A stretch of 64,000 nt of DNA from Streptomyces venezuelae ATCC 10712 (GTDB lineage Bacteria; Actinomycetota; Actinomycetes; Streptomycetales; Streptomycetaceae). Where the stretch lies: NCBI RefSeq assembly GCF_008639165.1, contig NZ_CP029197.1, positions 6,328,001-6,392,000 on the forward strand. The letters are read 5' to 3'. Every line of letters starts with the position of its first letter. Within the stretch, counting starts at the first letter, position 1. The position numbers were made by a program, and so were the translations under genes. The notes beneath the pieces were generated by a model. It saw nothing but the letters and a program-made list of their open reading frames with translations. It was not told where the DNA came from and searched no databases. Positions 57,864-64,000 of the stretch are shown here, in pieces.

Positions 57864-59795
57864 CTATGGACCGGTGGTGCGGGGGCGGTTCGTGGTGTTG
57901 GTCTGGGAGCGGTCGTGCCGGTAGGACTGTTCGGCCCAGTTCGCCAGGTCGTGCAGTTCGGCCCTGAGTTCGTCCCAGGTCTTCATCAGGGAGCCCATCG
58001 TGCGGATCTCGAAGGGCACCATCATGGCGCCCCCCTCCTTGTGCGGCGCGATCTGGTTCATGCCGCCGAACACGGACTGCTGGTCCACCGCGGGTGTGCC
58101 CGTGAGCGCCGACTCGTAGTAGCTGATGAGGGACACCACGTTGCCGTCGATGTTCCGGGTGGAGTTCTCGCGGAAGTCCAGGGGCGGGGCGCCCGCGGTC
58201 TCGCTCTTCTCCTGGTAGTCCGCGAGGGTGTTGAGGATGGTGTCGCTGTTGTCCGCGAGGTAGGTCTGGAACTCGGGGTCGAGCAGTGCGCGGACGTCCG
58301 ACAGCCTGGACCGGGACAGGACGGCGGTCAGGTTCTTGATCTGACCGATGTCGGCGTCCTGCGCGAGGTAGTCGGCCACGGCCGCGATCTGCGTGTAGAA
58401 CAGCTGGGCGTAGCCGTCGAGGGCGTCCGTCTCCAGCCGCTTCCGCTTCTTCGACCCCTCGTTGGCCTTCGTGTATCCGGCCACGACCTCCGCGGCGAAG
58501 TCCTTGGCCTGGGTCAGTCGGAAGCGGGCACGAAGGTTGGGCGCGCCGGGGGCCACCGGTGCGGCGTCCCTGAGGTGGTCGAAGAACAGCGGCATGCCGC
58601 CGAGCGGTACGCCGACCGAGTAGTGCACGAACAGGCCGTCGCCCATGCCCGGCCGCCCGGCGTACTCCGGGTACGCGAAGCCCGGGCGGAGCCGGGCGTC
58701 CGCTCCCGCGGGGAGGACCTCCAGGTCCAGGGTCATGTCCTGGAGCCGGGTCCCGTCCGTCGCCGCGTAGAACGCCTCGCTCACCGTCCTGATCTCGTCG
58801 AGCAGCCGGTCGAGGGTCCCGGGTCCCGTCGCGGCCTCCGAGCCGACCACCTTGACCGCTCCGGTCACGAACTCCAGGTTCGAGTACCCGGCGCCGTTGT
58901 TCAGCGCGCGCTTGTCCGAGACGATCTTGAAGTCCTCCGTGGTGCTCTGGGCCAGGTCGGTGTCGCCCGCGTACTGCCGGCCCGCCGCGTCCGCGACCGG
59001 GAGGCTGACCTCGGTCTCGAACCCCAGCATGCGCTGCACCGGCGCCCCGGCGGCCGGTCGCGCCGCCGCGGCGGGGCTCGGCTGCCCGCCCGCGGGGCGC
59101 CGGGCCATGACCCGTGCCGCGTTCGCCTCGGCCTCCCGCTCGAAGCGGTCCGAGGGGTCGGACAGCGAGAGCCCGGCGCCGTTGTCCGTGCCGGAGACGG
59201 GGCCGCTGCGCTGCTGGATGACATGGGTGAGCTCGTGCGCGAGGGTGTGCTTGTCGGCGCCGCCCGTACCGATCACGACATGGCTGCCGGAGGTGTAGGC
59301 CCGCGCCCCGATCTCGGCGGCAGACCGCTGGGCCGCCGGCCCGGTGTGCAGGCGCACGTCGGAGAAGTCCGCGCCGAGGCGGCCCTCCATCTCCGACTTC
59401 AGCGCCTCGCCCAGCGGCCGTCCGGAGCCGCGGAGCACCTGGTGCACGGTGGAGCGCTGCACGGCGGAGGGGGGTTCGTGCGCGGCCTGCCCGCCGGAGG
59501 GGCGCTCGTGCGCGGCATGCCCGCCGGAGGGGTGTTCGTGCGAGGCCTGCACGGTGGACGGGTGTTCGTGCGCGGTCTGTCCGCCGGACGGCTCCTGTCG
59601 TTCCCGCTGGACCAGCCGGGACACGGCCGCGTTCCCGATCCGCCGCTGCAGCTCGCCCGCCTGGCGCGGGGACATGCCGCGCGCCGCCGGCCCCGCCGGT
59701 CCCGGCGACCGCGGCTGCCGGGACGTCGAGTCCCGCCCGGGGCTCCGTTCCCGCTCGCCGGTGGATCCGTTCCGGTCGTTCGCCTTCGCGTGCAC
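57864..59795 (-). CDS. eCIS core-domain (DUF4157) protein, candidate CIS cargo with possible amidoligase-like domain
   Basis: A 643-residue protein. GTG 59795 has GGGAG 8 nt upstream; no signal peptide. After a disordered Arg/Ser/Gly-rich start with LQRRIGNAAVSRLVQR, four His-Glu-Pro-Ser decapeptide repeats (residues 71-110) precede the DUF4157 domain (about 119-235), which has RPLGEALKSEMEGRLGADFS, the zinc motif HELTH (187-191) and FEREAEANAARVM. DUF4157 is common among eCIS cargos and may be a loading tag. A VQR motif (253-255) marks a junction to the C-terminal region, which begins GFETEVSLPV with DFKIVSDKRAL and SNLEFVTGAV. That order (Gly-Phe-Glu-x-Glu, then a Asp-containing strand, then Glu-Phe/Val) resembles amidoligase/GCS-type enzymes; this is a weak inference. 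The rest (about 400-640) is mostly helical. Predicted as a delivered or internally released effector. Confidence 0.8.
   Translation of the reverse strand: MHAKANDRNGSTGERERSPGRDSTSRQPRSPGPAGPAARGMSPRQAGELQRRIGNAAVSRLVQRERQEPSGGQTAHEHPSTVQASHEHPSGGHAAHERPSGGQAAHEPPSAVQRSTVHQVLRGSGRPLGEALKSEMEGRLGADFSDVRLHTGPAAQRSAAEIGARAYTSGSHVVIGTGGADKHTLAHELTHVIQQRSGPVSGTDNGAGLSLSDPSDRFEREAEANAARVMARRPAGGQPSPAAAARPAAGAPVQRMLGFETEVSLPVADAAGRQYAGDTDLAQSTTEDFKIVSDKRALNNGAGYSNLEFVTGAVKVVGSEAATGPGTLDRLLDEIRTVSEAFYAATDGTRLQDMTLDLEVLPAGADARLRPGFAYPEYAGRPGMGDGLFVHYSVGVPLGGMPLFFDHLRDAAPVAPGAPNLRARFRLTQAKDFAAEVVAGYTKANEGSKKRKRLETDALDGYAQLFYTQIAAVADYLAQDADIGQIKNLTAVLSRSRLSDVRALLDPEFQTYLADNSDTILNTLADYQEKSETAGAPPLDFRENSTRNIDGNVVSLISYYESALTGTPAVDQQSVFGGMNQIAPHKEGGAMMVPFEIRTMGSLMKTWDELRAELHDLANWAEQSYRHDRSQTNTTNRPRTTGP
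59466..59585 (-). repeat. Four 30-bp repeats encoding SGGQAAHEHP-type decapeptides
   Basis: Residues 71-110 of the DUF4157 protein are four decapeptides (GGQTAHEHPS, TVQASHEHPS, GGHAAHERPS, GGQAAHEPPS). On the plus strand the units read CGGAGGGGTGTTCGTGCG and variants. Confidence 0.82.
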
Positions 59796-59961
59796 GAGAC
59801 CTCTCCCAGTCGACAGCCTGCCCTTGCGAGTTCTACCCGGGATGTCACCGCGAAGACAGGTACGGAAGGGCAGGACCGGGGCCATCGGAGCTGCACCGGG
59901 CCCACCCCCGGGACCGGACGAGCCGGTCGCCGGGAACAGACCCGTCAGAGGCACATGCCCG

Positions 59962-60648
59962 TCAGCGGGACAGAGCCGGGTGCTCCGACACCACCGTGCA
60001 CGAGCCGGGTGCGATCTCCGTGAAGCCCGCGTCCCGCACCACCGGAAGTCCGCTCGTCGTCAGCGCGGCCCACGCCTCCGCCGGCGCGGTGCGGACCGCG
60101 AGGGGGAAGCCGGCCTCCCGCCACGCCTTGCGGTCGGCGTCCGCCAGCGCCCACCACAGCAGCTGGGCGCCGTGACCGGCCTGCGCCATCGCCTTCCCGG
60201 CGGACATGTCGAGCTCCGGGCTCATCCACAGCACCGGCGTCCCCTCCGGTACGGCCCCGGGGGCGGCCGGGTCGTCGAGGTCGGTGCCCGAGACCTGGAG
60301 GCGGGCCAGGTCCTTGGGCCAGCCGTCGAGCGGGACCGGCGGGAAGACCCGTACCTCCGCCTCCGCGCCGGCGACCGTGAGCCCCGGGAGCGCCTCCGCG
60401 CGCCGCCACTCCGCGCCGCGCGCCCGGCGCACCACCTTGCGGATCCTGGCGTCCTGCCAGTCGGTCATCACCTGCGCCCACTCGCCCTCGCCGAGGGAGC
60501 GGTCGTCGGTGAGGATCGCCAGGACGGCGCGCGCGGCGGTCTCCAGGGCGTCGGTACGCGGCGGTGGCGCGTCCCGCTCGATGCGGACGACCAGGGGGAG
60601 GACGAACTGGGGCTTCTCGTCGCGGAGATCGGTGTCGTTGCTGCTCAC
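59962..60648 (-). CDS. Pth2-family peptidyl-tRNA hydrolase-like protein
   Basis: A 228-residue protein. The C-terminal part matches Pth2: LDMSAGKAMAQAGHGAQLLW, then VRTAPAEAWAALTTSGLPVVRDAGFTE and PGSCTVV, with the Lys/Gln/His catalytic set in GKxxAQxxHG. An N-terminal about 115-residue region (VLPLVVRIERDAPPPRTDALETAARA) is specific to actinobacteria and may be a degenerate second copy or a partner domain. Pth2 enzymes release peptides from peptidyl-tRNA and are mainly archaeal and eukaryotic, so this is a specialised form. GTG 60648 is the start; the 5' leader looks short. Divergent from the AIM24 gene. Confidence 0.82.
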   Translation of the reverse strand: MSSNDTDLRDEKPQFVLPLVVRIERDAPPPRTDALETAARAVLAILTDDRSLGEGEWAQVMTDWQDARIRKVVRRARGAEWRRAEALPGLTVAGAEAEVRVFPPVPLDGWPKDLARLQVSGTDLDDPAAPGAVPEGTPVLWMSPELDMSAGKAMAQAGHGAQLLWWALADADRKAWREAGFPLAVRTAPAEAWAALTTSGLPVVRDAGFTEIAPGSCTVVSEHPALSR

Positions 60649-60719
60649 CCGGCAAGTCTGCCATTGCCGTCTCGGGTGATTCTTGTGGGAATGAGTGCCT
60701 CCGGGTCAGGATGCCCCTC
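60649..60719. promoter_or_regulatory. Short divergent promoter region (Pth2-like / AIM24)
   Basis: Only 71 bp separate the two divergent starts, so the promoters overlap or are back-to-back. No strong ribosome site precedes either start. Confidence 0.4.
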
Positions 60720-61397
60720 ATGAAGAGTGATCTTTTCAGTAGCGAGCACCTTGCCGAGGCGGCCGACTTCCCGGGCATGGTCCTGCAGAACGCCAAGTCG
60801 GTGAAGTACACGGTCAACGGCGAGATGCACGCCCGCCAGGGTTCGATGATCGCCTTCCGCGGCGACCTGCAGTTCGAGCGGAAGGGCCAGGGCATCGGCG
60901 GCATGCTCAAGCGGGCCGTCACCGGTGAGGGCCTGGCGCTGATGGCCGTGCGCGGCCAGGGCGAGGCGTGGTTCGCGCACGAGGCGCAGAACTGTTTCAT
61001 CGTCGAGATCGAGCAGGGCGACGCGTTCTCGGTGAACGGGCGCAACGTGCTCTGCTTCGACGCCACCCTGCACTACGAGATCAGGACGGTGAAGGGCGCC
61101 GGCATGACCGGCGGCGGCCTCTTCAACTCCGTCTTCTCCGGCTACGGGAAGGTGGCGCTGATCTGCGAGGGCAACCCGATCGTCATCCCCGTCACCCCGC
61201 AGGCCCCGGTCTACGTCGACACCGACGCCGTCGTCGGCTGGAGCGAGCAGCTGCACACCTCGCTGCACCGCTCGCAGTCCCTGGGGTCGATGCTCCGCGG
61301 CGGTTCGGGCGAGGCGGTGCAGCTGAAGATGGAGGGCCAGGGCTTCGTGGTCGTCCGTCCCAGCGAGCTGACCCCGCAGAAGACCTCGTCCAGTTGA
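60720..61397 (+). CDS. AIM24-family protein
   Basis: A 225-residue beta-helical protein of the AIM24/TerD-like fold family. ATG 60720 is used (AGG 9 nt upstream); an in-frame ATG at 60711 adds three residues. Family features: NAKSVKYTVNGEMHARQGSM, FERKGQGIGGMLKRAVTGEG, GQGEAWFAHEAQNCFIVEI and CEGNPIVIPV. No catalytic residues are known. Its stop TGA overlaps the TTG start of the ABC ATPase gene, so it is the first gene of a three-gene operon. Confidence 0.85.
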   Translation: MKSDLFSSEHLAEAADFPGMVLQNAKSVKYTVNGEMHARQGSMIAFRGDLQFERKGQGIGGMLKRAVTGEGLALMAVRGQGEAWFAHEAQNCFIVEIEQGDAFSVNGRNVLCFDATLHYEIRTVKGAGMTGGGLFNSVFSGYGKVALICEGNPIVIPVTPQAPVYVDTDAVVGWSEQLHTSLHRSQSLGSMLRGGSGEAVQLKMEGQGFVVVRPSELTPQKTSSS

Positions 61398-62413
61398 GGC
61401 TGGAGCGGGTCGGCCGCCGGCACGGCCTGCGGGGGCGGTGGATCCTCCGGGAGGTCGGTCTCGATCTGCCCGCCGGGGCCCTCGTCCGGGTCGTCGGCAC
61501 GAACGGCACCGGCAAGTCGACCCTGCTGCGGCTCGTCGCCGGCGTGGACGCGCCCACCGAGGGCCGTGTCACCGGGCGCCCGCCGCGCACGGCGTACGTC
61601 CCCGAGCGCTTCCCGGTGGCCCTGCCGTTCACGGCCGCCGACTATCTGGTCCACCTCGGGCGGGTCCGGGGCCTCGGCCGGGCGGCGGCGCGGGCGCGGG
61701 CCGAGGAGTGGCTGGAGCGCTTCGGGGCGGGGGAGCACGCCCGTACGGCCATGGCGGAGCTCTCGAAGGGCACCAGCCAGAAGGTCGCGGCCGCCCAGGC
61801 CCTTCTCGCCGAGCCGTCGCTGCTCGTCCTCGACGAGGCGTGGACCGGCCTGGACACGGGCGCGCGGGCGGAACTCGACGCGGCGGTCCGCGGGCGTCTC
61901 GCGGCGGGCGCGACGGTCGTCTTCGTGGACCACGACCCGCGGCGCCTGGCGGGCGAGCCGTCGGCGGTGTACGAGGTACGGGACGGCCGGGTACGGGAAC
62001 GCGAGAACCACGAGCCGACGCGCCCCGCCCCCGGAGCGCCGGCGGGCCCCGCCCCAGGAGTGCCGGCGGGCCCCGGCTCCCGAGTGCCGGCGGGCCCCGG
62101 CTCCGGAGCGCCGGCGGGCCCCGGCTTCCGAGTGCCACCGACCCCCGCCCCCGGAGTGCCACCCCTCCCCGCCCCCCGAATCCCGCCGGGCCCCGGCCCC
62201 CGCGTCCGGATCACCGTCTCCGGCGGCCCCCGCCCGCTCCCCGTCGGCCTCCCCGGCGACCCGGTCGCCGCGCCGGGCGCCGTCGACCCGGCGTCCGCCG
62301 CCCCCACCACCGTCCTCACGGTGGACGCGGCGCACTCGGACGCGCTGCTCGGCGCGCTCCTCGACGCCTCCTGGCACATCCATCACCTCGGCCCCGAAGG
62401 CGTACGCGTATGA
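61394..62413 (+). CDS. ABC transporter ATPase with long Pro/Gly-rich C-terminal extension
   Basis: A 339-residue ABC ATPase. The proposed start is TTG 61394, which overlaps the AIM24 stop (TTGA) in frame. Walker A is GTNGTGKST, the signature is ELSKGTSQKVAAA and Walker B is LLVLDEAWTGLD, with the switch His in VFVDHDPR. About 220 residues make the usual domain. The rest is a low-complexity tail with PAGPGSRVP-like units and then a small ordered end (LGALLDASWHIHHLGPEGV). It pairs with the membrane protein that starts on its stop (ATGA), as an exporter. Confidence 0.82.
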   Translation: MRLERVGRRHGLRGRWILREVGLDLPAGALVRVVGTNGTGKSTLLRLVAGVDAPTEGRVTGRPPRTAYVPERFPVALPFTAADYLVHLGRVRGLGRAAARARAEEWLERFGAGEHARTAMAELSKGTSQKVAAAQALLAEPSLLVLDEAWTGLDTGARAELDAAVRGRLAAGATVVFVDHDPRRLAGEPSAVYEVRDGRVRERENHEPTRPAPGAPAGPAPGVPAGPGSRVPAGPGSGAPAGPGFRVPPTPAPGVPPLPAPRIPPGPGPRVRITVSGGPRPLPVGLPGDPVAAPGAVDPASAAPTTVLTVDAAHSDALLGALLDASWHIHHLGPEGVRV

Positions 62414-63060
62414 CGGCGCTGCTCCGCTACCAGACCGGCCTGCTGCTCCGCTCGCAGCGCTGGCTCGCCCCGCTCCTGCTGTACGTGGCGGTCCTCGGGG
62501 TCGGCATCAGCGTGGGCGAGCCCGTCCTCGGCGCGCTCGGCCTGACGGCGGGCGCGCTGCTCCCGGTGACGGCGTGGTCCGTGCGGATCTGTGTGACGCA
62601 GGAGCCGCCGGCCGCGCGGAACGTGGTCGCGGCGGCGGCCGGCCGGGGCCGTGCGCATCTGGCGGCGCTCGTCACCGGGACGGTGCTTCCGGTCCTGGTC
62701 GGCGGGGTCGCGGTCCTCGCCGTGACGGCGACCGGCAATCGGCGCGGTGTCACCGCGCTCGCCGCCGCGACCGCCGGGCTCCTCGCGGTGCTGGCCTGCG
62801 CCCTGACCGGCGCCGCCGTCGGCGCGCTGGTCTCGCGGCCCTTCGTTCGCGCGCCCGGCTGGTCCCTCTCGGCGCTGGTCCTGGGCTCGTTGCTGGCCCT
62901 GGTCACGACAGGTTCCCCGGCGAAGCACGCGATGACGGCGCTGATCACCGGCGCCCGTACGCCGATCGCCGACCCGCCGTGGTTCGCGGCCGCGGGCGCG
63001 GTGCTCCTGGCGGCGGTCTGCGCGGCCCTCGCGTGCCGGGCCACGGCCCGGCTGGAGTGA
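62410..63060 (+). CDS. Membrane subunit of an ABC-2-like transporter
   Basis: A 216-residue hydrophobic protein with about five to six membrane helices (LAPLLLYVAVLGVGISV, LGLTAGALLPVTAWSV, ALVTGTVLPVLVGGVAVLAV, LAAATAGLLAVLACALTGAAV and others). ATG 62410 overlaps the stop of the ATPase by 4 nt. Size and operon position fit the permease of the preceding ATPase. The substrate is not predictable. Confidence 0.78.
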   Translation: MTALLRYQTGLLLRSQRWLAPLLLYVAVLGVGISVGEPVLGALGLTAGALLPVTAWSVRICVTQEPPAARNVVAAAAGRGRAHLAALVTGTVLPVLVGGVAVLAVTATGNRRGVTALAAATAGLLAVLACALTGAAVGALVSRPFVRAPGWSLSALVLGSLLALVTTGSPAKHAMTALITGARTPIADPPWFAAAGAVLLAAVCAALACRATARLE

Positions 63061-63074
63061 GTACGCTCGAAGGT

Positions 63075-63317
63075 ATGAACGAGTCCATGCCGTACGAGAC
63101 CACGTCGCACGAGACCACGTCGCACGAGTCGGCGTCGTACTGCGCCCCCGGACCCGCCCCGACGCCCGCCCCGACGTCCGGGACGGCGGCCGAGGGACCG
63201 TTCGCCGTCTGCGTCCTCTGCCAGGAGCCGACCGAGTACCCGGAGTCGACGAAGGGCATCACCCTGTGCCCGGTGTGCGAGTGGCAGGAGGCGGAACGCC
63301 AGTCCTGCTCGGGCTAG
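63075..63317 (+). CDS. Small zinc-ribbon-like protein
   Basis: An 80-residue protein with an acidic/Ser/Thr-rich N-terminus containing a duplicated HETTS sequence, a Pro-rich linker and two CxxC pairs: CVLC and CPVC spaced about 19 residues apart (CVLCQEPTEYPESTKG, LCPVCEWQEAE). These can bind one zinc. ATG 63075 follows AAGG closely. It lies 14 bp after the transporter gene and may be co-transcribed. Function unknown. Confidence 0.7.
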   Translation: MNESMPYETTSHETTSHESASYCAPGPAPTPAPTSGTAAEGPFAVCVLCQEPTEYPESTKGITLCPVCEWQEAERQSCSG

Positions 63318-63322
63318 CCGCC

Positions 63323-64000
63323 TCAGCCGCCCATCAGTTCCGAGACCTTCACGAAGCGGTAGCCGCGGGCTCGGAGTTCCGGGACGATGCGGCGGACGGC
63401 CTGTTCCGTGACGGGGGCCGCGCTGCGGGTGCAGTGCATGACGACCAGGGAGCCGGGCCTGACGCCGTCCAGGACCTGGTCGGCGACCGCGTCCGGGTCC
63501 TTCGCGAAGGCGTCGCCGCTGACCACGTCCCACTGGACGGCCGTCACCCCCGCCGGGGCGAGCGCGCGGAGGGCCGCGTCATCGTAGCAGCCGCCGGGGA
63601 AGCGGAAGTACGGGACGACGTGCACGGCCCCGGCGTCGCGGAACGCGTCGAAGGCGCGCTGGACGTCCGCCGCCATGTCGGGGCCCGCGACGGTCGGCAG
63701 GCCGTAGCAGGGGGAGGCGAAGGCGTAGTGGCTGTACGAGTGGTTGGCGATCTCGAAGCGCGGGTCGCCGCCGATGGACTTCGCCTGGTCCGGGTACTCC
63801 TCCGCCCAGCGGCCCGTCATGAACACCGTCGCGTCCACCTTGAGCCGGCGCAGGGTGGCGATGAGCTGCGGGTTGTCGAAGTGCTCGCCGCGCGCGGCCC
63901 TGGGCCCCTGGTCGGCCGTCATGTCGGCGTCGAAGGTCAGCGCGACGACCTTCTCCGCGCCCTTCGTCCGGCGGTTGTAGACGGGCGTGCGGCCGCCGGG
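63323..64000 (-). CDS. Polysaccharide deacetylase (NodB domain), 5' truncated by window
   Basis: The C-terminal about 225 residues of a NodB-family deacetylase. The frame is open to the right edge, so the N-terminus and any signal peptide are missing. The first catalytic motif VALTFDADM is at the edge (equivalent to TFDDG; Asp of the DxD acts with metal), the His-box is IANHSYSHYAFA (HxxxH), and the third motif is FRFPGGCYDD with RxPxG; the last is DVVSGDAF and VVMHCTRSA. It removes acetyl groups from peptidoglycan or chitin-like polymers. It converges on the small zinc-ribbon gene (5 bp between stops). Confidence 0.9.
   Translation of the reverse strand, partial: PGGRTPVYNRRTKGAEKVVALTFDADMTADQGPRAARGEHFDNPQLIATLRRLKVDATVFMTGRWAEEYPDQAKSIGGDPRFEIANHSYSHYAFASPCYGLPTVAGPDMAADVQRAFDAFRDAGAVHVVPYFRFPGGCYDDAALRALAPAGVTAVQWDVVSGDAFAKDPDAVADQVLDGVRPGSLVVMHCTRSAAPVTEQAVRRIVPELRARGYRFVKVSELMGG

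Overview
The window is high-GC actinobacterial chromosome, almost certainly Streptomyces. The signs are strong third-position G/C, many GTG starts, and gene order (acnA, ngcEFG, rok7B7, xylFGH, dxs, fatty-acid oxidation pair, RNase D, hemE, hemY, hemQ, DUF692 gene) that I recall from the S. coelicolor core chromosome around SCO5999-SCO6045. I count 51 protein genes, two of them cut by the window edges (acnA at the left, a polysaccharide deacetylase at the right). I found no rRNA, tRNA, CRISPR array, insertion sequence or prophage integrase.

Region 1 (1-15.7 kb) is primary metabolism and sugar uptake: the aconitase C-terminus; a secreted FG-GAP/VCBS repeat protein; the NgcEFG N-acetylglucosamine/chitobiose ABC importer; the ROK regulator Rok7B7; the XylFGH xylose-type importer; DXP synthase; an APC-family amino-acid permease; and a predicted beta-propeller protein. 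The ROK gene lies between two sugar-uptake operons, so it probably links aminosugar and pentose use. Region 2 (15.7-28.4 kb) holds a fadA-fadB beta-oxidation operon, RNase D, a LuxR-type response regulator, a DUF3000 protein, hemE, a CoA-disulfide-reductase-like flavoenzyme next to a DUF4349 lipoprotein, and the late coproporphyrin-dependent haem genes hemY(cgoX) and hemQ(chdC).

Region 3 (28.6-31.1 kb) is a two-gene unit: a DUF692 multinuclear iron oxygenase (MNIO) fused to a C-terminal partner-like domain, and immediately downstream a TIGR04222-type membrane protein whose tail is a low-complexity Gly/Ser stretch with nine cysteines, eight in an SSC motif. Because MNIO enzymes modify cysteines in peptide substrates, the tail is a natural candidate substrate. 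This is my best candidate for an undescribed system here.

Region 4 (31.2-53.9 kb) is a contractile injection system (CIS/eCIS) locus. Transcribed leftwards it runs: secreted/anchored PD40-propeller protein, DUF4255 tail terminator-like protein, AAA+ ATPase, sheath, tube, tail-assembly protein, a 52-residue protein, a 1039-residue disordered protein, second tube-like protein, LysM baseplate protein, VgrG/gp5-gp27-like spike, PAAR tip, gp25, gpJ, gpI and a zinc-ribbon/membrane/discoidin protein. Most junctions overlap by 1-8 nt. A LuxR-type regulator (leftward) and a divergent single-pass membrane protein (rightward) sit at the promoter end. No tail fibre and no conventional tape measure is recognisable.

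Region 5 (54.2-59.8 kb) is a STAND/NB-ARC-TPR NTPase with a small upstream partner, ending back-to-back (no spacer) against a DUF4157 (eCIS core domain) protein that looks like CIS cargo and carries a possible amidoligase-like C-terminal domain. Region 6 (60-64 kb) has a Pth2-like protein, an AIM24 protein translationally coupled to an ABC exporter pair, a small zinc-ribbon protein and a truncated NodB-type deacetylase.
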